In this document: piece after piece, positions 8,489 through 15,860 of the stretch
How the letters are laid out: every line of letters starts with the position of its first letter
Numbering within the stretch: the stretch's first letter is position 1
Source: Sanchytrium tribonematis
Lineage: Eukaryota; Sanchytriomycota; Sanchytriomycetes; Sanchytriales; Sanchytriaceae
Direction: 5' to 3'
Assembly: GCA_018985235.1 (NCBI GenBank)
Contig: JADGIG010000065.1
Location: 1-25,735 of the forward strand
DNA length: 25,735 nt
Notes under the pieces: model-generated
Seen by the model: only the letters and a program-made list of their open reading frames with translations
Database searches by the model: none
What the model was told of the DNA's origin: nothing
Translations under genes and position numbers: made by a program

Positions 8489-9562
8489 TCAGTAAAAAAA
8501 TAAAAACATCGCATCTGGCAAGGTGTGAGGGAGACGAGCAGCTACAATAGGATCCAACTTATTTCGTAAACCCTCGTAAAATAGTGATGGATTGATATCT
8601 TCACCTGGTAGTCCGTATTTTCTAGAGGAATCAGGAATAACGAGATTGATGTCTTGTCTAGATGGCAAATCAGGGTATGTTATAGGTGCTTTTGCTGCTA
8701 ATTGGTCTTGATTTGTTAAAATTGGACTGCTTGGATTTGATACCATGGACGGATTCAATGACAATGATGCCGAAGAGTCTATTGAGGTAGCCATTTTGGT
8801 CCAATCACCACCATCGCTGCCTTCTTGGGTGTCAATTTCAACATTTGATGAATTGTGCGATGAAATCTCTTGTGAATTCGTCAATTGTGGTGTAGTTGGA
8901 ATCAGACCAGGTAGATTCACAACCGGGTGTACGGGCTGCGGATTCAAAATAACAGAATCATTGAAAGTCGATAATGCTGGTGAAATAGCTGAAGTTAATG
9001 GAACGGGATTTCCGAAAGAATCAACCGACTCATCAGATTTGCTTCCCTTGAGTGGAAGTGATGTAGTCACAATCGGCTTACTTGCAGTCACTAGATTCGA
9101 TGAAGGACTAGTTGAATCATCGCTATTTGTAGAAATAGGTTCAATCTTCGTATTATCAATTGATTTGACAGGTTTTTCTAAAAATGGTTCAGAGCGTTTT
9201 AAGTCTATGGGCTGATCTGCTAAATTGCCACCTTGCATCAAGTTAGCTGGCTTTGTGGTGGATTCTTTTCTTTGAGAAGTGCCCATTGATATTGCTTTTG
9301 TGACATCAAAATGAGAAGTGGTTACATTTGTAATTTTTTGGGTATCGTCAGAATGACCTTTGGAGGGTAATATCATACTTTCATTATCATCTGAGTTTGT
9401 TGCATTTGACACAATTGGTTGAGTCAAATTAAGAGCATTTTCAGACTGCGACATATTTTTGCTGCTTAATGTTACATTTTCCTTGATCAATTTTCTTTCT
9501 AATAGAGCGTCTAATATTGTGAAATTTGATGCCTGAGCTAATATACAAAAACAATTGAACAT
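8489..9562 (-). CDS. Secreted Ser/Thr/Asn-rich surface protein
   Basis: 357 residues from an ATG. A short hydrophobic N-terminus (MFNCFCILAQA, cleavage likely near residue 11) looks like a signal peptide. The next about 270 residues are low complexity, rich in Ser, Thr, Pro and Asn, with many N-x-S/T sites (NFT, NVT, NLT, NAT, NVT, NDS, NSS), as expected for a heavily glycosylated cell-surface or secreted protein. The last about 65 residues are different: they are not low complexity, contain YPDLPSRQDINLVIPD and YGLPGEDINPSLFYEGL, and end in a short hydrophobic FLFFY. The end is too short for a typical GPI signal. No family recognised. It may form part of the wall or cyst coat. Confidence 0.65.
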   Translation of the reverse strand: MFNCFCILAQASNFTILDALLERKLIKENVTLSSKNMSQSENALNLTQPIVSNATNSDDNESMILPSKGHSDDTQKITNVTTSHFDVTKAISMGTSQRKESTTKPANLMQGGNLADQPIDLKRSEPFLEKPVKSIDNTKIEPISTNSDDSTSPSSNLVTASKPIVTTSLPLKGSKSDESVDSFGNPVPLTSAISPALSTFNDSVILNPQPVHPVVNLPGLIPTTPQLTNSQEISSHNSSNVEIDTQEGSDGGDWTKMATSIDSSASLSLNPSMVSNPSSPILTNQDQLAAKAPITYPDLPSRQDINLVIPDSSRKYGLPGEDINPSLFYEGLRNKLDPIVAARLPHTLPDAMFLFFY

Positions 9563-9727
9563 CTTATGTATCTAGTCCTAATGGAACTTAAATTGTAGTA
9601 ATGCAGTTCTGATTGGGAAGATCTCAATCAATGGTCTTGCAAAAGCCTTGCGAAAAGGTTTCCGCCTTGAATAAGATTGCTGCAATAAATTAAAAAATTT
9701 GTTTACTTAAAATCTTACCGAATCTGA

Positions 9728-10597
9728 TCAAGACATTTCAACCAGATTCAAAAAATCATTGCATCGTTCCAATTTCATATTCCATAGCAATTCTAAGGAT
9801 TCATTAAGCTGTGCTTCAGTCCAAATATCCTGTACTCGCATGTAAAGACAGATTTTGTAAATCCATGCATATAATTTGTCAATCATGGCTTCTTGGACAG
9901 TTCCAAAATGCAAAAGCTGAATAAATGAACTTCTCATTCCATCAGCAATACTAACCCATTTGATCATTTCCTTGTATTTTTCTTGATTGACACTAATTAG
10001 ATACTGGAGTGGATCAATAAAGAGTAAATCTTTTGGATCAAACATCTTTTTACAACCATCTCTCAAGTTTTCAAATAGGCGATTCATGGATTGTTTTGTT
10101 AATCTAAAGTTGTTGGTTTTAGAACATATCTTCACTAAATCTAGGGTATATAATGTGGGACAGAATTTGTCATCAGGAAATCGAACACGGACTGGATTAA
10201 ACCTTAAAACAATTAAACAAGTTTCTAACCATTTTAATGTGTTAATCATATCAGCAGAAACTAGAGACAACCATGGTGATTTCAAAGTGATCATCTTGTA
10301 TATGTTATCAACCTCAATTTCACTTTTCAATAAAAGCAATTGGACCAAAGGTTCATTATTAATTTTCAACCATTTTCTAATGGCATATTTAATATCAGAT
10401 CCATTTAGTTCTAGTCTATACAATTTTGATGTCAATTTTAAAATTGCCCAAATACATCTTTCTTGGAAAATATCGAATTCCGGTATTTGCTTAAAATTTT
10501 TGAATTGTAAACTGGCTTGAAACAGTTTATGGTCTTTTTCATTAATTCCCCAAATTGTTTTGCTAGAGTATAGCGGACAGTAAAAACTAGTCATCAT
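9728..10597 (-). CDS. Uncharacterised helical protein
   Basis: 289 residues starting MM. It is a clean single ORF of coding composition with no signal peptide, membrane span or motif I recognise. It is rich in Leu, Lys, Ile and Asn, with predicted helices such as LYRLELNGSDIKYAIRKWL and LYAWIYKICLYM, so it is probably a soluble helical subunit of a complex. It is divergent from the mitochondrial uS17 gene (about 172 bp between start codons); a perfect 8-bp inverted repeat lies in that shared upstream region. Confidence 0.6.
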   Translation of the reverse strand: MMTSFYCPLYSSKTIWGINEKDHKLFQASLQFKNFKQIPEFDIFQERCIWAILKLTSKLYRLELNGSDIKYAIRKWLKINNEPLVQLLLLKSEIEVDNIYKMITLKSPWLSLVSADMINTLKWLETCLIVLRFNPVRVRFPDDKFCPTLYTLDLVKICSKTNNFRLTKQSMNRLFENLRDGCKKMFDPKDLLFIDPLQYLISVNQEKYKEMIKWVSIADGMRSSFIQLLHFGTVQEAMIDKLYAWIYKICLYMRVQDIWTEAQLNESLELLWNMKLERCNDFLNLVEMS

Positions 10598-10650
10598 TAA
10601 AAAAATTGTTGCTTTGGGTTTATATCGTTTTCACAACGAATAGAACTCGA

Positions 10651-10696
10651 GCCGTCTGTCGCTTTTTCAAAATTAGCAAATCCGCAGTCAGACGGC
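10651..10696. repeat. Inverted repeat in the divergent promoter region
   Basis: GCCGTCTG (10651-10658) and CAGACGGC (10689-10696) are perfect reverse complements separated by 30 bases. They are markedly GC-rich in an AT-rich setting and lie between the divergent start codons at 10597 (-) and 10770 (+). This fits a dimeric transcription-factor site or a paired site serving both promoters; a structured RNA is less likely. Confidence 0.5.
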
Positions 10697-10769
10697 AACG
10701 TCTTTAAGCTGACACCGAGATTGCTTACTTAAATAATTGGGCTAGAATTTTGTCATTGTGACAAAGGAG

Positions 10770-11144
10770 ATGGCGAGACTGAATTTAGTAGGCACAATTA
10801 TAAAAAAATCTTCTCCGAAAACTGTTAAAGTTAGAGTAGAACGGGACTACCTGGTTCCGCTTATAAACAAAACAATAATGAAGCCTAAAAATTATCTTTG
10901 CCATGATGAGTTGGATACTGCTCAAGTTGGAGATATTATTCGTATGGAACAGATTCCCAAGATATCTTTTCGAAAATACTTTAATTTGGCGGAAATCATT
11001 TTGCCCTCTCTCAAAGTAATGACTGAAAATGGATATAAGAGTGTTGTGAATGGATTCGAAATTGGACTAAAGCGGTATGACAAGAGAAATACTAGTGGAT
11101 ATAATCCTTTTATAAAATTGGAAAATAAAAATAAAAAGAAATGA
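10770..11144 (+). CDS. Mitochondrial ribosomal protein uS17m
   Basis: 124 residues from the ATG at 10770 (a GTG lies four codons upstream in frame). The uS17 OB-fold is clear: GTIIKKSSPKTVKVRVER, then a Y-x-C-H-D-E segment (NYLCHDELD), VGDIIRMEQIPKISFRKYF and AEII, matching the family pattern K-T-V-x-V, H-D-E, G-D-x-V, R-P-x-S-K. The C-terminal extension of about 35 residues is Lys/Asn-rich, common in mitochondrial versions. It should bind small-subunit rRNA in the mitochondrial ribosome; the first residues (MARLNLVG) lack a classic presequence. Its stop is 5 bp from the convergent tyrosinase stop. Confidence 0.85.
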   Translation: MARLNLVGTIIKKSSPKTVKVRVERDYLVPLINKTIMKPKNYLCHDELDTAQVGDIIRMEQIPKISFRKYFNLAEIILPSLKVMTENGYKSVVNGFEIGLKRYDKRNTSGYNPFIKLENKNKKK

Positions 11145-11149
11145 ATTTA

Positions 11150-12571
11150 CTAAAAGTTTAACATCAAAATCCATAATGATAAGCCGTACATAGAAGCAGC
11201 CGAGTTCATGTAGTCAGAAGGCTTTTTATAGTCTGAATTGGCAGGTGGAGATTGTACAGGTGTAGGAATCTGTTGAATGACATCGGATACCTTTTTTGCA
11301 ACAATGGCTCCATTAGATGCAGCTGATAAATCTAATTTTCTAGCGTTAGCCTCCTCCGTGATTGCTTTATATTTTGCTGGGTCAAGGCCTAATTTTTCAA
11401 TTTTATCAGGACTTGGGTTATTGTCTAAAGCCAAAAACCCATTTTTGTAAAAGTCCACAATTTTTTCTTTACACTTGTCCTTTTGATCAGGAGTCAATTC
11501 TACAGCTTTGTTGATTATGCTTTGCATTTGAGAATAATGTTGTGCAAGTTCATCGTTAAACGCCTTAACATCTTCATTTGAATACTTAGTGACATTAGGC
11601 GCAGTATAAGTCATTTCAGTCTCCGTTGAAGTTGCTAGAGCTGTAGCCTCCGCAGTCGGAGTGCTGGTTTGTGTAGCATTAGCTGTAGTAGTTGCGTTTG
11701 AAGTCTGGGTAGAATTCATACCATCTCGTTTAAATAATTTTTGGCTGGAATAACTCTTTCCCCATCGTTGATATTGAACGCAAATATTTTTCATTGCAAA
11801 GACATCACTATGTTTGTAAGTATGTCCATTGATGACAAATGAACTAGATGCTCCAGAAAATCCACTCATAGAATTGTAATTTTGTTGCATATATTGCCAA
11901 GTGTTTAGCAATAAATCTACAAATCCATGATGACCAAAAAATAATGGATCAATTGGAGAAAAATGTTCGTTCATCTCTCCTCCAAATCTGATGTGAACAT
12001 TGGCATGCACTCCATATTGAATGGCATCACTAAAATCTGAATATTTTGGAGTCCAGTACATAATTGAATCCAAATCTGCCCAAGAAGATCCCAATACAGA
12101 GGTGTCAGTTTCTCTCCATAAGCAAGTATGTTGAGAACCCAAAGTTGAAGAAAGGCTGTATGAGTTAGCAAAAATACGGCCTGCTAAACATTGCCCATTT
12201 TGCTGAGCATAAAAATATGGATGATTTGCAACTGAGTTATCAACAGCACCTTGAAATTGTTCTGCATCATAAGCCCAGTCAATATAAGGAAGAGTCAAAT
12301 CTTGACCGCCAATTGCTCGAATTTCATTTTCAAATTCCCATTGAAAGGCCCTATGCCACGTATAAAACACAAGATTGTTATGGATTTTGGAGAACATATC
12401 TGCATGTAGCTTCGCATAGTAAGTCATTCTACCGTTCAATTTCATTTTGTGATATGCATCAACAATTCTGTCCCAGGTACCATCCCAATAGTGTTGACGA
12501 AAGTCTTTTCTGACTCTTGGGTTAGGACAATTTACAGCGAATTGTGCAGATACAATCAAAGAAAGCAACAT
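11150..12571 (-). CDS. Secreted tyrosinase (type-3 copper), probably GPI-anchored
   Basis: 473 residues from an ATG. A signal peptide (MLLSLIVSAQF) is followed by the tyrosinase domain. CuA: His56, His64 and His73 in the LHADMFSKIHNN and TWHRAF region. CuB: His189 and His193 (GVHANVHIRFGG), and His214-His215 (FGHHGFVDLLLNTWQ). All six copper ligands are present, so oxygenation of phenols to quinones (melanin or sclerotisation chemistry) is expected. After about residue 290 comes a Ser/Thr/Ala-rich linker with N-x-T sites, then a helical segment, and the extreme C-terminus (SAASMYGLSLWILMLNF) resembles a GPI-attachment signal. Predicted location: outer cell surface or wall. Confidence 0.88.
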   Translation of the reverse strand: MLLSLIVSAQFAVNCPNPRVRKDFRQHYWDGTWDRIVDAYHKMKLNGRMTYYAKLHADMFSKIHNNLVFYTWHRAFQWEFENEIRAIGGQDLTLPYIDWAYDAEQFQGAVDNSVANHPYFYAQQNGQCLAGRIFANSYSLSSTLGSQHTCLWRETDTSVLGSSWADLDSIMYWTPKYSDFSDAIQYGVHANVHIRFGGEMNEHFSPIDPLFFGHHGFVDLLLNTWQYMQQNYNSMSGFSGASSSFVINGHTYKHSDVFAMKNICVQYQRWGKSYSSQKLFKRDGMNSTQTSNATTTANATQTSTPTAEATALATSTETEMTYTAPNVTKYSNEDVKAFNDELAQHYSQMQSIINKAVELTPDQKDKCKEKIVDFYKNGFLALDNNPSPDKIEKLGLDPAKYKAITEEANARKLDLSAASNGAIVAKKVSDVIQQIPTPVQSPPANSDYKKPSDYMNSAASMYGLSLWILMLNF

Positions 12572-12785
12572 ACTGAATGTACTTGAAAAGCCAGAAGGTA
12601 AACTTTAAAATACCTCAAATCTAGGCTATGATTGGTGGCAAATCAATATTTATCTGTCTTAGTGTTTGCTTAACTTGGCCAAAGTGGTTTGGTACCAATT
12701 AGACTGGTTATTGGCTTGCAGCCATCTTGGGGGTTTTTGTGTGGCTCTTTGCAAGAAATTTATCCATTTTGAAAACATAGGGGTC

Positions 12786-13520
12786 ATGTTGTCAAGAAGT
12801 TTGTTTGCCAGAAATCGAATAGACCAAAATTACAGCAAATTAGTTTGGAGTAGGAAAAAAGACATAGATCCTAAAGAAAATAGAATGAAATCTGATATAT
12901 CAGTTTTGAATTTTGTACCTAGTCAATTTGCTTCTGATTTTTTGGTTGAAGGTTCACTAGTCAAAAGTTACTTGATTAAAAGGGAATTAGAATTTCCGAA
13001 ATTAAAACGATTTCATAAAGCCTTTGTTCCTCCAACTGGTCATTTGAAATTTGAATGTACAACAAATTTATTTGATATGACTCATGGAGAAAATCAGAGA
13101 TGCATTTTACGATTTGAAGTAAAAAGAGTAACGAAAGATGAAAAATTGCAAAAAATCGTTCAAGTTCTAGCCCATTGTAGATTATTATACAAAGGCGGCA
13201 AATTTGACACCATCAAAATAGTGGGAACACGATTTCCATATTATAAACAGAACATGAGATGGTGCGTTGATAAATATCATGAGTTGATACAGACTGCCAA
13301 GGATATATTAAATTCAAACGATTGTGATGCATTTTTGGAGACTTCATTGGTAGCCGACCCTAAAATTATGTTTAGAGAACAAAAGGCAAACGCTAAATTG
13401 TTTCCGGAATCTTGGCTGATTCCTTTGGAGAGTTCAATGAAGGAAAGTCTTGGAAAAACAAATGATCAAGCAGAAGATCAGGCAAAAAAGTCGATAGACG
13501 ATAAAAATAATAACTCTTAG
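12786..13520 (+). CDS. Mitochondrial ribosomal protein mS35 (Rsm24-like)
   Basis: 244 residues from the ATG at 12786 (upstream in-frame sequence lacks an ATG). The N-terminus MLSRSLFARNRIDQ is basic and amphipathic, as in a mitochondrial presequence. The core has PPTGHLKFECTTNLFD, CILRFEVKRV, a segment VLAHCRLLY, then IKIVGTRFPYYKQN and YHELIQTAKD, which resembles the mS35/Rsm24 pattern of RFP...QN followed by a helix ending in L-I-x-x-A-K-D. The tail is Lys/Asp-rich. It is a small-subunit mitoribosome protein. The other mitoribosome gene, uS17m, lies about 1.6 kb upstream with tyrosinase between. Confidence 0.68.
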   Translation: MLSRSLFARNRIDQNYSKLVWSRKKDIDPKENRMKSDISVLNFVPSQFASDFLVEGSLVKSYLIKRELEFPKLKRFHKAFVPPTGHLKFECTTNLFDMTHGENQRCILRFEVKRVTKDEKLQKIVQVLAHCRLLYKGGKFDTIKIVGTRFPYYKQNMRWCVDKYHELIQTAKDILNSNDCDAFLETSLVADPKIMFREQKANAKLFPESWLIPLESSMKESLGKTNDQAEDQAKKSIDDKNNNS

Positions 13521-13593
13521 TCATCTGGGGGCGCGTGTTCAATAAAGTGACTCTCTTTCCCGCTGCTATTTTTTTTTAAATCTATTCTTAAAT

Positions 13594-13629
13594 ATCCAAT
13601 AATCTGGATTGTAATACCAGATTAAGGAT
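13594..13629. repeat. Imperfect hairpin between convergent genes
   Basis: TAATCTGG (13600-13607) pairs perfectly with CCAGATTA (13617-13624) across a 9-base loop; ATCC (13594-13597) and GGAT (13626-13629) extend the stem past a small bulge. It sits between the stops of mS35 (13520) and the GTPase (13696), so it could mark or stabilise 3' ends. Function is inferred. Confidence 0.4.
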
Positions 13630-13695
13630 TAATAATTCTTACGTACAAAGTAATTTTTCTCAAAGAACGGAGGTATATTTTATATTTTATTGTTT

Positions 13696-14136
13696 TCACT
13701 TAAAAATGTCTAGCTGAATTTTAGAAGAGTAATTTGTATAAATACAATTAGTAGCAGAAAATGCTGGGTGTATTCCTAAATCTGTTTTTGTTCCTATCAA
13801 TTTCATCTCTTTAATTTCACATTTATGACTATGAAGCCAATCCATGTATTTTAGGCTTTTTCCCAATGAAGATGGTTCTGAAGCATCAAATATTACATAA
13901 AGAATATCGATGCATGACAAATGTGTCTCGAGGAATGGCTCGGCAATTCTTTTGTATGATAGATTGTTCTCAAAACCTGCGATTTCCCAAAATTCTATCC
14001 ATTTTGGGCCCTTTTTAAACCTCCCAAAGTCGATTCCAACAGTCGCATAAGATTCACTTTGTAATTGATTGAAATAATTTCTAATAAATGTAGATTTCCC
14101 ACATTTATTTTCTCCGACAAGCAAAAATATTGACAT
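13696..14136 (-). CDS. Small P-loop GTPase, Rab-like or dynein-2 light-intermediate-chain-like
   Basis: 146 residues from the ATG at 14136, 8 bp downstream of the FCP1-like stop. G1: GENKCGKST (P-loop). G3 is replaced by FWEIAG, where the usual D-x-x-G Asp is Glu. G4 is GTKTD, in place of NKxD. A short end (SATNCIYTNYSSK) may correspond to G5. The stretch IDFGRFKKG followed by FWEIAG resembles dynein-2 light intermediate chains and related ciliary GTPases (F/Y-G-R-R...G...W-E-L-G/A-G), but the protein lacks the C-terminal half of that family (about 350 residues) and could instead be a diverged Rab-like protein. If ciliary, it implies the organism makes flagella at some stage. GTP binding is likely; hydrolysis is uncertain. 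Confidence 0.6.
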   Translation of the reverse strand: MSIFLLVGENKCGKSTFIRNYFNQLQSESYATVGIDFGRFKKGPKWIEFWEIAGFENNLSYKRIAEPFLETHLSCIDILYVIFDASEPSSLGKSLKYMDWLHSHKCEIKEMKLIGTKTDLGIHPAFSATNCIYTNYSSKIQLDIFK

Positions 14137-14144
14137 TAAATTTT

Positions 14145-14852
14145 TTAAAAAAACCACCTGGTTCCATCAAAAATATCTGGGTGCTCAATCTTTAGATTGA
14201 TGACGGGTTGCTGGATGTTTTCGAATTCAGATAACTTTAAAAGCAGATCGGCGTATTTTGGAAGTTCGTCATCATTTCCACCAAAATAAGGCTTAATTTT
14301 CAACGCATTTTTACGACAGGTTAAAAAATAATTTGGGTTGTCATCAAGCAACAATGAAGTTCTTAAATTAACACCAAATCTATTCAGATCCTTAAATACT
14401 GGTGGTTTCACTTTGTGTATTCCTAATGGTTTTCCAGGAAGTGTAAATGATCGATCTAATGTTCTATAAAATTCTTGGCCTAAATAATCTAGGATACGAT
14501 TCATTCTTTTCGGACCCGATGCAGTGAATAAAATCACCGTGTATTTTGTTTGTATCTGAATTAGAAAATCCTTCAAATGAGGACGAATCTGAATTTTTTC
14601 ATTGTTTATATCAGTGCCAGTGGTTGAGTGATAAAACCAGTTTGTGCTTCTAGCCACAATTGTCTCATCGAGGTCCAAAAAGAGCAGGTGGCAATCCTTT
14701 GGTAGTGATAAATCTAATTCATTAAAATGTAATGGTGATTGTACAGAGGCAAACCAATCTGTTCGTGGAGGCAAATCATTTGGCTTCGTCTTCAAATGCA
14801 TGCTTTGTGGAAATGGTCTGATTCTAAAAAGGTACTTTGCAACTGAATTCAT
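14145..14852 (-). CDS. FCP1/TIM50-type HAD phosphatase
   Basis: 235 residues from an ATG. The NIF/FCP1 homology domain carries the catalytic DLDET (60-64), with the nucleophile Asp and the acid Asp two residues later, RPHLKDFLIQI, VILFTAS (a Thr/Ser motif) and LLLDDNP (about 167-173, motif with acidic pair). This is the active-site set of CTD-type phosphatases and of TIM50. The short size, N-terminal basic stretch (KYLFRIRPFPQSMHLK) and no evident membrane span do not decide between a nuclear RNA polymerase II CTD phosphatase and a mitochondrial one. It lies in the tight five-gene run: the upstream ALKBH1-like stop is 53 bp away and the downstream GTPase starts 8 bp after its stop. Confidence 0.78.
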   Translation of the reverse strand: MNSVAKYLFRIRPFPQSMHLKTKPNDLPPRTDWFASVQSPLHFNELDLSLPKDCHLLFLDLDETIVARSTNWFYHSTTGTDINNEKIQIRPHLKDFLIQIQTKYTVILFTASGPKRMNRILDYLGQEFYRTLDRSFTLPGKPLGIHKVKPPVFKDLNRFGVNLRTSLLLDDNPNYFLTCRKNALKIKPYFGGNDDELPKYADLLLKLSEFENIQQPVINLKIEHPDIFDGTRWFF

Positions 14853-14905
14853 CTTAAGAAATGTTTCAAAATGAGGCCAAAATTTTATTGGATTGTAAAA
14901 ACCAG

Positions 14906-15847
14906 CTAGTCTATTTGCCTGGCATTTATGTTTATCCTCATCTGATGATCTTTCAGATATTTAAAAACTTGAGGAAACAATGGTTCATCAATTAATGGCT
15001 TCGATAAAAAATCAAAATTGGTTTCTATTATTCTAGGAACGCCGTGATAACCATATCTACATTTGCTGTACATAAGTAAAATATCTCCTGAATTTAATTT
15101 GATGGGAACTGGTTTATCATCACGAGAAGCGGTTCCCATCAGTAGAACACAAGAAGTACCCAAACTGATGGAGGCAAGTGGTATATTCATATTTGTTTCA
15201 GAATGATCAACGTGCGCCATCATTCGATCCTTAAACTTATAATAATTGATCACTCCCGCTTCAAGTTTCATTTTGTCATACTTTGTATATTTGCTAGTCT
15301 GACTCATGACTTTTTGTACTATATTGTTAATTATATTTGGCACTTCAAAAGATTCTTTTTTATATTCTCTATTGACCCAGTCAAATTCACGTCCGATGAT
15401 AGTCCATCGCAATTTCTTCAAGAGTGTGTGAGCTTCCACGGCGGTGATATTTTTCCTGGCATACGGCCTGTTAGTAACTGGACAAATGCCATCAAATTGC
15501 CGCTCGTTAATAAGTGTTTCGTCTTTCAATAAATATGATTGAAATAAATCCATTTCACTAATCTCATAATCTTTTTGCAAGACGTTAGGAAATCGCTGTG
15601 GATATTCTGCAATTGAGTTGAAGATTAAAGTTTGCTGCTCTTCGATAGAAAGTGCGTCTCGAATGACTAAGCAGCCAGGAAGTGGCGTGTTGAGAATTTG
15701 CAATTCGCAGTTTTTAATTTTGCTAGTAATGCAGCAATTTAATTTTATAAATTCTCTAGTTTTTACCAGATCAGGCACATTAATCATTTTAGTGTGTTGA
15801 TAGAACTTTTCTTCCTTTCTGAAAGCAGTCACATTTTCTTGTTTCAT
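14906..15847 (-). CDS. ALKBH1-like AlkB dioxygenase
   Basis: 313 residues from the ATG at 15847; the codon two triplets upstream in frame is TTG. Fe(II)/2-oxoglutarate dioxygenases of the AlkB family remove alkyl groups from nucleic acid bases; ALKBH1-type members act on DNA and tRNA. The EAGVINYYKFKDRMMAHVDH block contains the H-x-D pair (His212, Asp214), SGDILLMYSKCRYGYHGVPR holds the distal His (about 268), and RININARQ at the end (from about 304) is the R-x-N-x-x-x-R 2-oxoglutarate motif. The ELQI..PLPGCLVIRDAL..EEQQ start is typical of the family. Catalytic residues are intact. It begins 13 bp after the ALG8 stop. Confidence 0.85.
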   Translation of the reverse strand: MKQENVTAFRKEEKFYQHTKMINVPDLVKTREFIKLNCCITSKIKNCELQILNTPLPGCLVIRDALSIEEQQTLIFNSIAEYPQRFPNVLQKDYEISEMDLFQSYLLKDETLINERQFDGICPVTNRPYARKNITAVEAHTLLKKLRWTIIGREFDWVNREYKKESFEVPNIINNIVQKVMSQTSKYTKYDKMKLEAGVINYYKFKDRMMAHVDHSETNMNIPLASISLGTSCVLLMGTASRDDKPVPIKLNSGDILLMYSKCRYGYHGVPRIIETNFDFLSKPLIDEPLFPQVFKYLKDHQMRININARQID

Positions 15848-15860
15848 CCTCAAAATATTT

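Noticed and set aside
8745-9215. A 156-codon frame antisense to the Ser/Thr-rich secreted protein
   Set aside because: Low-complexity coding sequence commonly leaves the opposite strand open; the minus strand has a signal peptide and glycosylation sites.
9987-10520. A 177-codon frame antisense to the unknown gene at 9728-10597
   Set aside because: The minus strand gives the longer frame with an MM start; no motif supports the plus frame.
12666-12785. Upstream TTG start extending mS35 by 40 residues
   Set aside because: It is not an ATG. The ATG at 12786 gives a presequence-like N-terminus.
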